From Bacteroidota bacterium (GTDB lineage: Bacteria; Bacteroidota; Bacteroidia; Flavobacteriales; Flavobacteriaceae), in the NCBI GenBank assembly GCA_024279425.1, contig JAJRRO010000016.1, positions 62,001 through 126,000 on the forward strand: a DNA stretch of 64,000 bases, given 5' to 3'. The notes beneath the pieces are model-generated. The model was not told where the DNA came from and searched no databases. It was given only the letters and a program-made list of their open reading frames with translations. Below, in pieces: positions 17,883 through 28,242 of this stretch (positions within the stretch are counted from its first letter, which is position 1; each line of letters starts with the position of its first letter). A program made the translations under genes and the position numbers.

Positions 17883-19472
17883 ATGAAAGTCTCGAATATT
17901 AATCTTCTCTATATCTGTCTTGTATCATTCCTGATTGGATGTAGTCTCGAAAAACCGAAAAATTCAAATACTGCAAGTTCTCCACGTCTTGTTTCCGATT
18001 CCTATAAGGCTCCAGTTTTTGTGAATGACGATCGAAAAGAACAGATCAAAAACATTGCCCCGGAAATACAGAACCTTATCATGAATCATGCTAAGACCAA
18101 AAACATACCCGGGATTGCATATGGTATTGTAGTGGATAACGAACTGGTGATAGCCTCTGCAACGGGACTTATCAATTTGGATAAAAAACTTTCTGCCACG
18201 ACCAAATCTTCCTTTCGAATAGCATCCATGACCAAGAGTTTTACAGCCATGGCTATTATGAAATTGAGGGATGAAGGAAAACTGTCCTTGAATGATCCGG
18301 TTAGCCAATACATACCTGAGATGTCTACAGTAGAGTACCTTACTGAAGACAGTCCAACCATTGATATTGAAAACCTGTTAACGATGACGGCCGGATTCCC
18401 TGAAGACAACCCTTGGGGGGATCGTCAATTGCATGAATCAAATCAAATGCTGATTGACCTTATTGCTAATGAAGTGTCTTTTTCAAATGCTCCGTCATTT
18501 AGATTCGAGTATAGCAATACTGGTTATGCGCTACTCGGCAACATCGTTTCGCGCGTCTCTGGTATACCCTATCAAGATTATATTAAAACAAACATCCTGC
18601 AACCCTTGGGAATGGAACAGACCTATTGGGAATATGACAGCGTGCCTAACGAACAATTGGCTATTGGTTATCGCTGGGAAGACGAACAATGGAAGTTAGA
18701 ACCAATGCTTCATGATGGCGCTTATGGTGCTATGGGCGGATTGATTACTTCCATAGAGGATTTTAGCAAGTATGTCAGTTTTCACCTCTCCGCATGGCCT
18801 CCAAGAAGTGATGAAGATAATGACCCTATTAAAAGGAGTTCACTAAGAGAAATGCAATCACCACAGTTCTCGGGTTTGTATGCAAAGGCAACAGACTTTA
18901 ATGGAGATCCTTGTGCTGTAATTTCGGGATATGGATACGGACTTGGTATTTCTGAATTTTGCAACAATTTAAAGCAGGTTGGGCATGGAGGTGCACTCCC
19001 AGGTTTTGGAAGTAATTATCGATTTTATCCTGAATATGGTATTGGAATAATGGCTTTTTGTAACCTCACATATACAAGCCCCTACCCTTTTAAAGATATT
19101 GGCAAATTGCTTTTTGATTCACTGGATCTACAACCCAGACAACTTCCTGTATCAGATATTTTAGCTGAAAGACAAAAGCAGATAGTTGAATTGATTCAGA
19201 GCTGGGACTTAGAACTTGAAGCAAAAATTTTAGCTGAAAATTTTTACATGGATAAATCACGAGAGTATCGCATGTCTGAAATTCAAGATGTGCTGAATAA
19301 AGCTGGCGATATTCAAAATTCCAATGAGATGGAGCCCAGAAATCAACTACGTGGAAGTTTTAAAATTCAGGCTGAAAATGGTGTTATTAACATCTTCTTT
19401 ACGCTTACACCGGAGAAACACCCTAAAGTCCAACAATTAGATATCTCATTTGAACCAAATGATGAAAAGTAA
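17883..19472 (+). CDS. Serine hydrolase lipoprotein (class C beta-lactamase fold)
   Basis: Exported lipoprotein of the beta-lactamase/penicillin-binding-protein fold, about 529 residues. The signal MKVSNINLLYICLVSFLIGC ends in a lipobox Cys. The catalytic SxxK is SMTK (Ser at about 115 from this start), followed by YSN in EYSNTGYALLG and a late HGG (QVGHGGALPGFGS) in the KTG position. A C-terminal lipocalin-like tail (about 420-529) resembles domains attached to esterase-type family members. An in-frame ATG at 17862 exists inside the repeat end. It is likely a peptidase or esterase rather than a resistance enzyme. Confidence 0.85.
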   Translation: MKVSNINLLYICLVSFLIGCSLEKPKNSNTASSPRLVSDSYKAPVFVNDDRKEQIKNIAPEIQNLIMNHAKTKNIPGIAYGIVVDNELVIASATGLINLDKKLSATTKSSFRIASMTKSFTAMAIMKLRDEGKLSLNDPVSQYIPEMSTVEYLTEDSPTIDIENLLTMTAGFPEDNPWGDRQLHESNQMLIDLIANEVSFSNAPSFRFEYSNTGYALLGNIVSRVSGIPYQDYIKTNILQPLGMEQTYWEYDSVPNEQLAIGYRWEDEQWKLEPMLHDGAYGAMGGLITSIEDFSKYVSFHLSAWPPRSDEDNDPIKRSSLREMQSPQFSGLYAKATDFNGDPCAVISGYGYGLGISEFCNNLKQVGHGGALPGFGSNYRFYPEYGIGIMAFCNLTYTSPYPFKDIGKLLFDSLDLQPRQLPVSDILAERQKQIVELIQSWDLELEAKILAENFYMDKSREYRMSEIQDVLNKAGDIQNSNEMEPRNQLRGSFKIQAENGVINIFFTLTPEKHPKVQQLDISFEPNDEK

Positions 19473-19550
19473 AGCAACCTGTTTAATAAATGTGCATAAC
19501 ACAAAATTTACGGTGTTAAAACGACCGTTTATCAAAGCCAATGATAATGC

Positions 19551-19894
19551 ATTATCATCTTCAGCACTAAACCGAATTACTCGAAGTCCGGCCCATTAGA
19601 GTATCACCTCTGACCGGTTTCGAGCTAAAACGCATAACATCGTTCGCTAAACGTTCCGGATAGCTCGGGACGGTACTGCAATTTATACTCCCAATACCCT
19701 ACCAGAGGTGGGCAGGCGAAACCCACAAGATACGGCCGCTTCGCAACCTTCTTGACAACCTATCACCAGGAATCGAAAACACCGGTACAACTCAGTTTTT
19801 CCAACGACAGTTGTTGGATTTCACTATATTTCCGTAGAAATCGTAACACAGAGCCCGTCCCGAAGTAGTGAGGGGTCTAGCGCTGTAGTTGTAA
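19551..19894 (+). repeat. Dispersed repeat, copy B (attC-like ends)
   Basis: Non-coding stretch aligned over most of its length with copy A. Core-like strings: GCATAAC (19632-19638) with GCTAAAC (19646-19652) on the left, and GTCTAGC (19875-19881) with GTTGTAA (19888-19894) on the right. The left pair is the exact complement of the right pair of copy C (GTTTAGC and GTTATGC), the relation expected of attC boxes. The 472-base gap between the serine hydrolase and the peptidase holds nothing else I recognise. Confidence 0.75.
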
Positions 19895-19944
19895 GTAATG
19901 TTAAGATTAGAGCAAAAAATAATCTTACGTGTATAAAAATTATA

Positions 19945-22503
19945 ATGACAAAACATTTATTGTACTTACTTATGGTTCTTTGTTGTATATCTTGTTCCAT
20001 AACTTCTAAAGAATCCTTATCTCTTAACAGTACCGGAGTTCCATTAGATATGGCAGATTATCGAGCTAAACAAGTACAAGATGTTGTATATCATTTATCG
20101 TTTAACATTACAAAAGAAAAAGAACTTCCAATAACCGCTAGCCTTGTTTTGGAAGCTACTATAAATGATTTATTCTACCCACTTTATTTGGATTTTAAAG
20201 AGCAGTCATCCGCTTTACAAAACTTAATAGTCAATGAAAAAACAATTGCTATTACTCATGATAAAGAGCACATTACCATTCCTAAAGAATCATTACAATT
20301 AGGATCGAATACTATAGAAATTGAGTTTACTGCTGGCGAATTATCTTTAAATAGAAATAGTGATTATCTCTATACATTATTAGTACCTGATCGTGCTAGG
20401 ACATTATTCCCTTGTTTTGATCAACCAAATATCAAAGCAAATTATAAGCTTAGTATTACGGCTCCAAAAAACTGGGAGGTATTATGTGGATCCCCTATTC
20501 AAACAAAAAAAACTCATGATGAAACGATAACCTATCAATTTGGAAAATCTGATAAAATGAGCACATATTTGTTTTCTTTTGTTGCAGGAGAGTTTACAAC
20601 AGTTACATCTCAAGAAACAAATCGTTCAATGAATATGCTCTATAGGGAAACCAATGAAGAAAAGATCAATACCAGTACAGCAGCTATTTTTGAATTACAC
20701 CAATCTTCTTTAGACTTTTTAGAAAGCTACACCCAATATAATTTCCCGTTTCAAAAGTTTGATTTTGCAGTAATCCCAGGATTTCAATATGGAGGGATGG
20801 AACATACAGGAGCAATACAATACAGAGAATCTAGTTTATTTTTAGATAAAAGTGCTACTCGCTCACAAGAATTATCTAGAGCGAAACTTATTGCTCATGA
20901 AACGGCTCATATGTGGTTTGGAAATCTAGTAACTATGCAATGGTTTAATGATGTATGGATGAAAGAAGTATTTGCCAATTTTATGGCGGATAAAATTGTA
21001 AAACCTGTTTTTACGGATATCAATCATGACCTACAGTTTTTAACCTCAAATTACCCAAGGGCCTATGGGGTAGATCGTACATTAGGTACAAATCCAATTC
21101 GTCAAGAATTAGACAATCTTAATAATGCGGGATCACTTTACGGAAGCATCATCTATAATAAAGCACCTATTATGATGCGTCAGCTAGAGTTGGCATTAGG
21201 AAAAGTAAGCTTTAAAGAAGGTATTAGAGAATACATTACCACCTATGCAAATAGTAATGCAGATTGGAATGAACTAGTAACTATTCTTGATAAAAAATCA
21301 GATTTTGATTTAAAAACTTGGAGTGATGTATGGGTTAACTCTACAGGAAGGCCAGTATTTTCTGGAGATATTCGATTTGATGATACTAATAAAATCAAAC
21401 AATTTACGCTGACTCAAAAAGCAGAAGATGGTTCAGCAAAGTTCTGGCCTCAATCTTTTGATATTAGTCTCGTATACCCAGATAAAATTGTCACAATTCC
21501 TGTGTTAAGTAGCGCGAAAAGCATCGAAATAACTCAGGCCATTGGAGCCTCAAAGCCCATATACGTATTATATAATAGTAATGGATATGGTTATGGTATA
21601 TTTCCAGTTGGTGAAGCGGTTGTATCACCAACCTCTTCGATAAAAGAAGAAATATCAAGAGCACATTCCTATCTAAACATCTATGAAAATACCCTTAACG
21701 GAACACTTAATAAAACTATCACCTTTGAAAACCTTAAAATAGGATTAGAAACAGAGTCCAATGAATTAATATTAAAAATGATCACAGGACAATTAACTAA
21801 TCTTTATTGGAATTCATTTACACCGGAACAACGCCTCACATACCAACCAGAATTAGAAAAACTAATCTATAATAGACTGCAACGGTCCGAGTCAAAAAAC
21901 ATCAAAAAAAATCTCTTTAATGCTTATAAATCTGTTGCACATTCCAAGTCGGGAATTGCAAAACTATATAGGATTTGGAATAAAGAAGAAACTATAGACA
22001 ATCTTATTTTGAACAAAGATAATTACACCAATTTGGCACAGCAATTAGCATTATTTGGTCATCCTAAAGCAAAAGAGATTTTAGAAAAATCCAAATCAAG
22101 GCTTACCAATCCTGATAAAATAAAACGCTTTGAATTTTTAGTGCCTGCACTAGATTCCAATCCAGCAATAAGAACCGCTTATTTTAAGTCGTTTAGAGAT
22201 CCTAAGAAAAGAGAAAAAGAAAATTGGGTACAAATAGCTTGCTCGTATATTCATCATCCTTTACAACAAAACGAAGGAATTAAAACTGTAGGAATGAGTC
22301 TAGAACTTCTTGAAGAAATCCAGGAAACAGGAGATATCTTTTTCCCATTGGGATGGTTAAATAGTACGATAGGTAGATATACCTCAATAGATGCCTATTT
22401 TATCGTCGAAGACTACATCACTTCACATCCAGCGCTTGATAGTAACCTAAAGAAAAAGCTATTGCAGGCTACAGATAATCTATACAGAAGACAGGAAAAA
22501 TAA
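19945..22503 (+). CDS. M1-family zinc aminopeptidase lipoprotein
   Basis: Exported metallopeptidase of 852 residues. The signal MTKHLLYLLMVLCCISC ends in a lipobox Cys. The zinc site is HETAH (H318, E319, H322) with E341 as third ligand, the exact HExxH-x18-E spacing of the M1 family; the exopeptidase motif appears as GGMEHTGA instead of GAMEN. It should trim N-terminal residues from peptides in the periplasm or at the outer membrane. Its DNA is visibly more A+T-rich than the neighbouring genes, and it directly follows a dispersed repeat, both hinting at acquisition. Confidence 0.92.
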   Translation: MTKHLLYLLMVLCCISCSITSKESLSLNSTGVPLDMADYRAKQVQDVVYHLSFNITKEKELPITASLVLEATINDLFYPLYLDFKEQSSALQNLIVNEKTIAITHDKEHITIPKESLQLGSNTIEIEFTAGELSLNRNSDYLYTLLVPDRARTLFPCFDQPNIKANYKLSITAPKNWEVLCGSPIQTKKTHDETITYQFGKSDKMSTYLFSFVAGEFTTVTSQETNRSMNMLYRETNEEKINTSTAAIFELHQSSLDFLESYTQYNFPFQKFDFAVIPGFQYGGMEHTGAIQYRESSLFLDKSATRSQELSRAKLIAHETAHMWFGNLVTMQWFNDVWMKEVFANFMADKIVKPVFTDINHDLQFLTSNYPRAYGVDRTLGTNPIRQELDNLNNAGSLYGSIIYNKAPIMMRQLELALGKVSFKEGIREYITTYANSNADWNELVTILDKKSDFDLKTWSDVWVNSTGRPVFSGDIRFDDTNKIKQFTLTQKAEDGSAKFWPQSFDISLVYPDKIVTIPVLSSAKSIEITQAIGASKPIYVLYNSNGYGYGIFPVGEAVVSPTSSIKEEISRAHSYLNIYENTLNGTLNKTITFENLKIGLETESNELILKMITGQLTNLYWNSFTPEQRLTYQPELEKLIYNRLQRSESKNIKKNLFNAYKSVAHSKSGIAKLYRIWNKEETIDNLILNKDNYTNLAQQLALFGHPKAKEILEKSKSRLTNPDKIKRFEFLVPALDSNPAIRTAYFKSFRDPKKREKENWVQIACSYIHHPLQQNEGIKTVGMSLELLEEIQETGDIFFPLGWLNSTIGRYTSIDAYFIVEDYITSHPALDSNLKKKLLQATDNLYRRQEK

Positions 22504-22683
22504 TAATTTAAAATAGTTTAAGGCTCTATTTCTTAATAATTGAGAATTCAATGTGTAACACATTACCTATTGCAAGCTTCCCTAAAAACAGGACTGTTTA
22601 GGATTCGAATTTACTAACTTTAAACCAGCTCGATTCCTAGTTAGGAATTATAGCTTATCCGATTACCACAAATACTGATCACA

Positions 22684-24126
22684 ATGAAATTAAAAAAACT
22701 ATTGACCGTTGGTTTAACTGTATTCATTCTGAATGTTTTTGGTAAGGAAAAACCCAATGTTCTATTTATTGCCATTGATGATTTGAATGATTATGTAAAC
22801 TGTATGGGGGGTTCAATAAAAATCCCTACGCCAAACATAGATAGATTGGCACGGAAAGGCACATTATTTACCAATGCACATTGTCAAGCTCCAATATGCG
22901 GACCTTCCCGTGCTAGTATCATGACAGGGCTCTACCCTTCAACAAGCGGTAATTATCTTCAGCTAAAAGATATAAATATCAAAAAAGGGAATGCAGCTCT
23001 GAATAAAGCCATTTTTATGCCTGATTATTTTGAACAAAATGGCTATAAATCAATGGCTGTTGGAAAAATCTACCACAATGGGGATGCCGCCAAGACCTTT
23101 GATGAATATGGTGGAAAATTTGCATGGATGGGACCAAAACCAAAGCAAAGATTCAATTACGATCCATCAAAAATGGATCACAAAACCGGAAGCACCCAAA
23201 CAGACTGGGGGGCCTACCCTGAACAAGACAGTTTAATGACCGACTACCAAAGTGCTAAATGGGCAGTTGATAAACTTCAGCAAGCCTATGACAAACCCTT
23301 TTTTCTAGCTGTAGGTTTTGTTCGCCCACATGTTCCTTGGTATGCCCCTAAAAAATGGTTTGATATGTTTCCTTTAGACAGCATTGAAACACCACCATAC
23401 AATAAAAACGATTTTGACGACATCCCAGACTTTGCCAGAAAAGTAGCCGATGCTCCCATGATGCCAACAACTGAGGAACTTATAAAGTCCGGTGAATGGA
23501 AAAATGCCATACAGGCCTATATGGCTTGTGTCGCTTTCGTTGATGCCCAAGTAGGCAAAGTCCTTGACGCATTGGAAAACTCAGAACATGCAGATAATAC
23601 CGTTATCGTTTTATGGGCCGATCACGGTTACCATTTAGGCGAAAAAAACAGGTTTGCGAAACAGGCACTTTGGGAACGGGACACAAGGACTTTGCTGATT
23701 TTCAAAGATATAAATGGAAATAGTTCGCAAACATGTACCGCTCCTGTTCAGCTTTTGGATATTTATCCCACTTTGATAGATATGTGCAAACTACCACCCT
23801 CTGAACTGTTGGAAGGCCACTCCCTTGTTGATTTAATCAAAAGCCCTGAAAAAAAGTGGGCATATCCTGCGCTTTCATTTTATGGTGAGGGAAACATTGC
23901 AATTAGAGATGAACGATTCAGACTGACTAAATATGAGGACGGTTCGCTTGAACTGTATGATATGAAAAATGACCCTAATGAATGGACTAATCTGGCAAAA
24001 GACACAGCATACAAAAAAACCATACAAGGGTTGATACAATATGTTCCCCATAGCTGGGCACCATTATCGGAGTACTCCAAATATAATTTTAATGAATATT
24101 TTATCGAAAAGTCGAAAACTGAATAG
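22684..24126 (+). CDS. Sulfatase, iduronate-2-sulfatase-like (S1 family)
   Basis: Secreted sulfatase of 480 residues that would hydrolyse sulfate esters on a glycan. An N-terminal signal segment (about 5-20) precedes KPNVLFIAIDDLND, with metal-binding Asp residues. The formylglycine motif is C72-G-P-S-R followed by ASIMTGLYP, so it is the Cys type. ADHGYHLGEKNRF is the second metal-site segment, typical of iduronate-sulfatase relatives. It begins a block of secreted hydrolases on the same strand. Substrate specificity cannot be fixed from sequence. Confidence 0.9.
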   Translation: MKLKKLLTVGLTVFILNVFGKEKPNVLFIAIDDLNDYVNCMGGSIKIPTPNIDRLARKGTLFTNAHCQAPICGPSRASIMTGLYPSTSGNYLQLKDINIKKGNAALNKAIFMPDYFEQNGYKSMAVGKIYHNGDAAKTFDEYGGKFAWMGPKPKQRFNYDPSKMDHKTGSTQTDWGAYPEQDSLMTDYQSAKWAVDKLQQAYDKPFFLAVGFVRPHVPWYAPKKWFDMFPLDSIETPPYNKNDFDDIPDFARKVADAPMMPTTEELIKSGEWKNAIQAYMACVAFVDAQVGKVLDALENSEHADNTVIVLWADHGYHLGEKNRFAKQALWERDTRTLLIFKDINGNSSQTCTAPVQLLDIYPTLIDMCKLPPSELLEGHSLVDLIKSPEKKWAYPALSFYGEGNIAIRDERFRLTKYEDGSLELYDMKNDPNEWTNLAKDTAYKKTIQGLIQYVPHSWAPLSEYSKYNFNEYFIEKSKTE

Positions 24127-24298
24127 AATCACTTGTAACAATGTATTCTATGAAAAGTAATAGCCGCATCTTTCCAAGACTTTTTTATTTCAGCCTTTGG
24201 ATTTTCCCCGCTAAATGAAAAGAATTGTCCAATTGAGATATTTTGGGGTAAACCAAGTGAAAGAATCGATTTGAGGTGAAGAATAAGTAAGATATCCC

Positions 24299-26452
24299 AT
24301 GAAAAGAAAATCAGTAGTACTAATTGTCATATTATTTTTATTTGAGTTTGCGGCCCTTGGACAAGAAAACAAATCCTACGGTAACACTAGAATCAATATA
24401 TACTGCAATGAGCATAATGATCTTTATCAATTGTTAAAATCAAATGGGTTTGATTGTGTTCGATACAATGACATTGACAATGCACTTGAAAGCGCTGGAG
24501 AAAATGAAGTACTACTGCTTCTAGCCAAAAATTACCCCGCAACAAAAACGAGGATTCCAAGCGATTTTTACCGGCTTGCAAATCAAAAGAACCTGAAAAT
24601 CTACATTGAGTTCCCTGATTATCTCACATCTGGCAGTACAGGGAAGATTAAATCAACAAAAAAAGAACGCCTTGTTGTTACATCGGATTTTTTTGGAGAA
24701 AAACTTCCGCCCATGCGTATTTTGGATGCCGGACTATACACCTATACCGATGTTCCAGAAAGAAATAGCCATCTAAAGGGAACAAATGTCGCAGGTTTCG
24801 ACAAAGCCGTTTATGGATTGGAAAAAACACCAACTGCGCCGATTCTTTTTGAAGACGGAAATATGTTGGTTTCAACAACCAAATTAAGTGATTTCAATAA
24901 AAGTCGTTACTCACCATTAAAGGCATGGCAAGCTACAATATCTGGTATTCTGTCGTACCTGTCCATTGAAATGGCAGATGAAGCGGTACAATGGAATCCA
25001 ATTGTAAAACCCAGCTACGATGCCAGAGTACCTCTACCTGAAAATGTCTATGAATTGGCCGTAGAACGGGGTGCCGAGTGGTACAGGAAAGGTCGTTTTT
25101 TAATTCATCCCGATTGGAAAGACCATTGGCAGGGTATCGACACTTTAAAACTTCCCGTAGGTCCGCCCATGGATCTTAATCTGCCCTCAGGAGACGGGTC
25201 CCTCGGAGTAATGGAGGGACACTACTCCTACATAAATAATGATGGGAGCCAACCCTACCGGTATTGGTTGCGAGGTGATTGCGTGGCCGAGACAGCCATG
25301 ACCTTTGCCATGGCAAACAGTATAAAGGAAAATAAGCAGAATGGGGAAATCGCCAATAATCTGATGAACTTTCTATTTAACTCCGATACTTTCAAAACGA
25401 GCAGCAGCAAAGACCCAGAGATGTCATCGTACGGTTTGCTTGGCTGGGCGGCAACACGACCTTCCAGATACTATGGCGACGACAATGCCCGAATACTGCT
25501 TGGTTCTATTCTTTCTTCTCAAATGATGAAAAACAATAAATGGGACACACAAATTCTTGAGTTGATTCTTGCAAATTTTCGGACTTCAGGCGAAAACGGT
25601 TTTCGCGGAGGAGCGCTAAACGGAAAAGACATTGATGAAAAAACATGGCAAATCTTAATGCAAGGAGAATTCGAAAATATAGCTCCCCATTATGAATCTT
25701 GGCTATGGGCGACCTACCTATGGCTTTATGATAAAACCGGATACCGGCCCCTATTGGTCAAAGCCAAAAATGCTATTGAAATTACTATGGCCAATTACCC
25801 AAGCCATTGGAAATGGACAAACGGTATTCAACAGGAACGTGCCCGAATGATTTTGCCATTGGCATGGTTGGTAAGGGTAGAGGATACTAAAGAGCACAGG
25901 AATTGGTTAAATGCGATATGCGATGACCTACTTAAGAACCAGGTCGAAGAAGGTGCCCTAAGAGAAGAGTTGGGTGAAGGCAGTAAGGGCAGGTATGGAG
26001 CACCAAAGTCCAATGAAGACTATGGTCATGCGGAAGCACCAGTTATACATACCAATGGCGAACCGATAGCCGACATGCTTTACACCAGCAATTTTGCTTT
26101 TTTTGCCCTAAATGAAGCTGCACAGGCTACCCAAAATCCAATATATCTTGAAGCCGTGGATAAGCTCGCCGAATTTCTGGTAAGGATTCAAAGCAGTTCG
26201 TCAGGACATAGGGATTTGGACGGTTGCTGGTTTAGGGCCTTTGATTACAAAAACTGGGAATACTATGGTTCAAATGCCGACCATGGTTGGGGTGCCTGGG
26301 GCACGCTCACAGGGTGGACACAAAGTTTTATTACCACCACGCTGGCTTTGAAACTCAAAAAAACCAGTTATTGGGAGATTACCAAAGATTCGGATATTGG
26401 TCATAATATTGATGCTACTTGGTCCAAGATGCTTCCGGGAATCGAACATTGA
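24299..26452 (+). CDS. Secreted protein of unknown function, possible six-hairpin glycosidase fold
   Basis: Exported protein of 717 residues with a signal segment (about 4-22, ending LGQ). The N-terminal third (to about 230) looks like a beta-rich or GATase-like module with YPATKTRIPSDFYRLA; the C-terminal two thirds are helical and aromatic-rich: WYRKGRFLIHPDWKDHWQGID, WLRGDCVAETAMTFAMANSI, YESWLWATYLWLYDKTGY, NADHGWGAWGTLTGW. Regularly spaced helical hairpins with Trp/Asp/His are typical of (alpha/alpha)6 glycosidases and lyases. I cannot assign a family. It sits between two sulfatases, so a role on a sulfated glycan is plausible. Confidence 0.7.
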   Translation: MKRKSVVLIVILFLFEFAALGQENKSYGNTRINIYCNEHNDLYQLLKSNGFDCVRYNDIDNALESAGENEVLLLLAKNYPATKTRIPSDFYRLANQKNLKIYIEFPDYLTSGSTGKIKSTKKERLVVTSDFFGEKLPPMRILDAGLYTYTDVPERNSHLKGTNVAGFDKAVYGLEKTPTAPILFEDGNMLVSTTKLSDFNKSRYSPLKAWQATISGILSYLSIEMADEAVQWNPIVKPSYDARVPLPENVYELAVERGAEWYRKGRFLIHPDWKDHWQGIDTLKLPVGPPMDLNLPSGDGSLGVMEGHYSYINNDGSQPYRYWLRGDCVAETAMTFAMANSIKENKQNGEIANNLMNFLFNSDTFKTSSSKDPEMSSYGLLGWAATRPSRYYGDDNARILLGSILSSQMMKNNKWDTQILELILANFRTSGENGFRGGALNGKDIDEKTWQILMQGEFENIAPHYESWLWATYLWLYDKTGYRPLLVKAKNAIEITMANYPSHWKWTNGIQQERARMILPLAWLVRVEDTKEHRNWLNAICDDLLKNQVEEGALREELGEGSKGRYGAPKSNEDYGHAEAPVIHTNGEPIADMLYTSNFAFFALNEAAQATQNPIYLEAVDKLAEFLVRIQSSSSGHRDLDGCWFRAFDYKNWEYYGSNADHGWGAWGTLTGWTQSFITTTLALKLKKTSYWEITKDSDIGHNIDATWSKMLPGIEH

Positions 26453-26506
26453 CCATAAGGATGTCAAAAACTGAAATTTTAAAAAATAAAAAGGCAAATT
26501 GTCTAG

Positions 26507-28171
<1,665 letters not shown>

Positions 28172-28242
28172 CTTTGGCTTTCAACTCGAAATAAATCTAT
28201 TGGTCTACAAGAATTCATTTATCAATAAACGAACATAGCAGT

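Noticed and set aside
15321-19894. Complete integron
   Set aside because: No integrase gene and no attI-like region are in the window, and the core-to-core length is too great for standard attC sites; kept only as an attC-like hypothesis.
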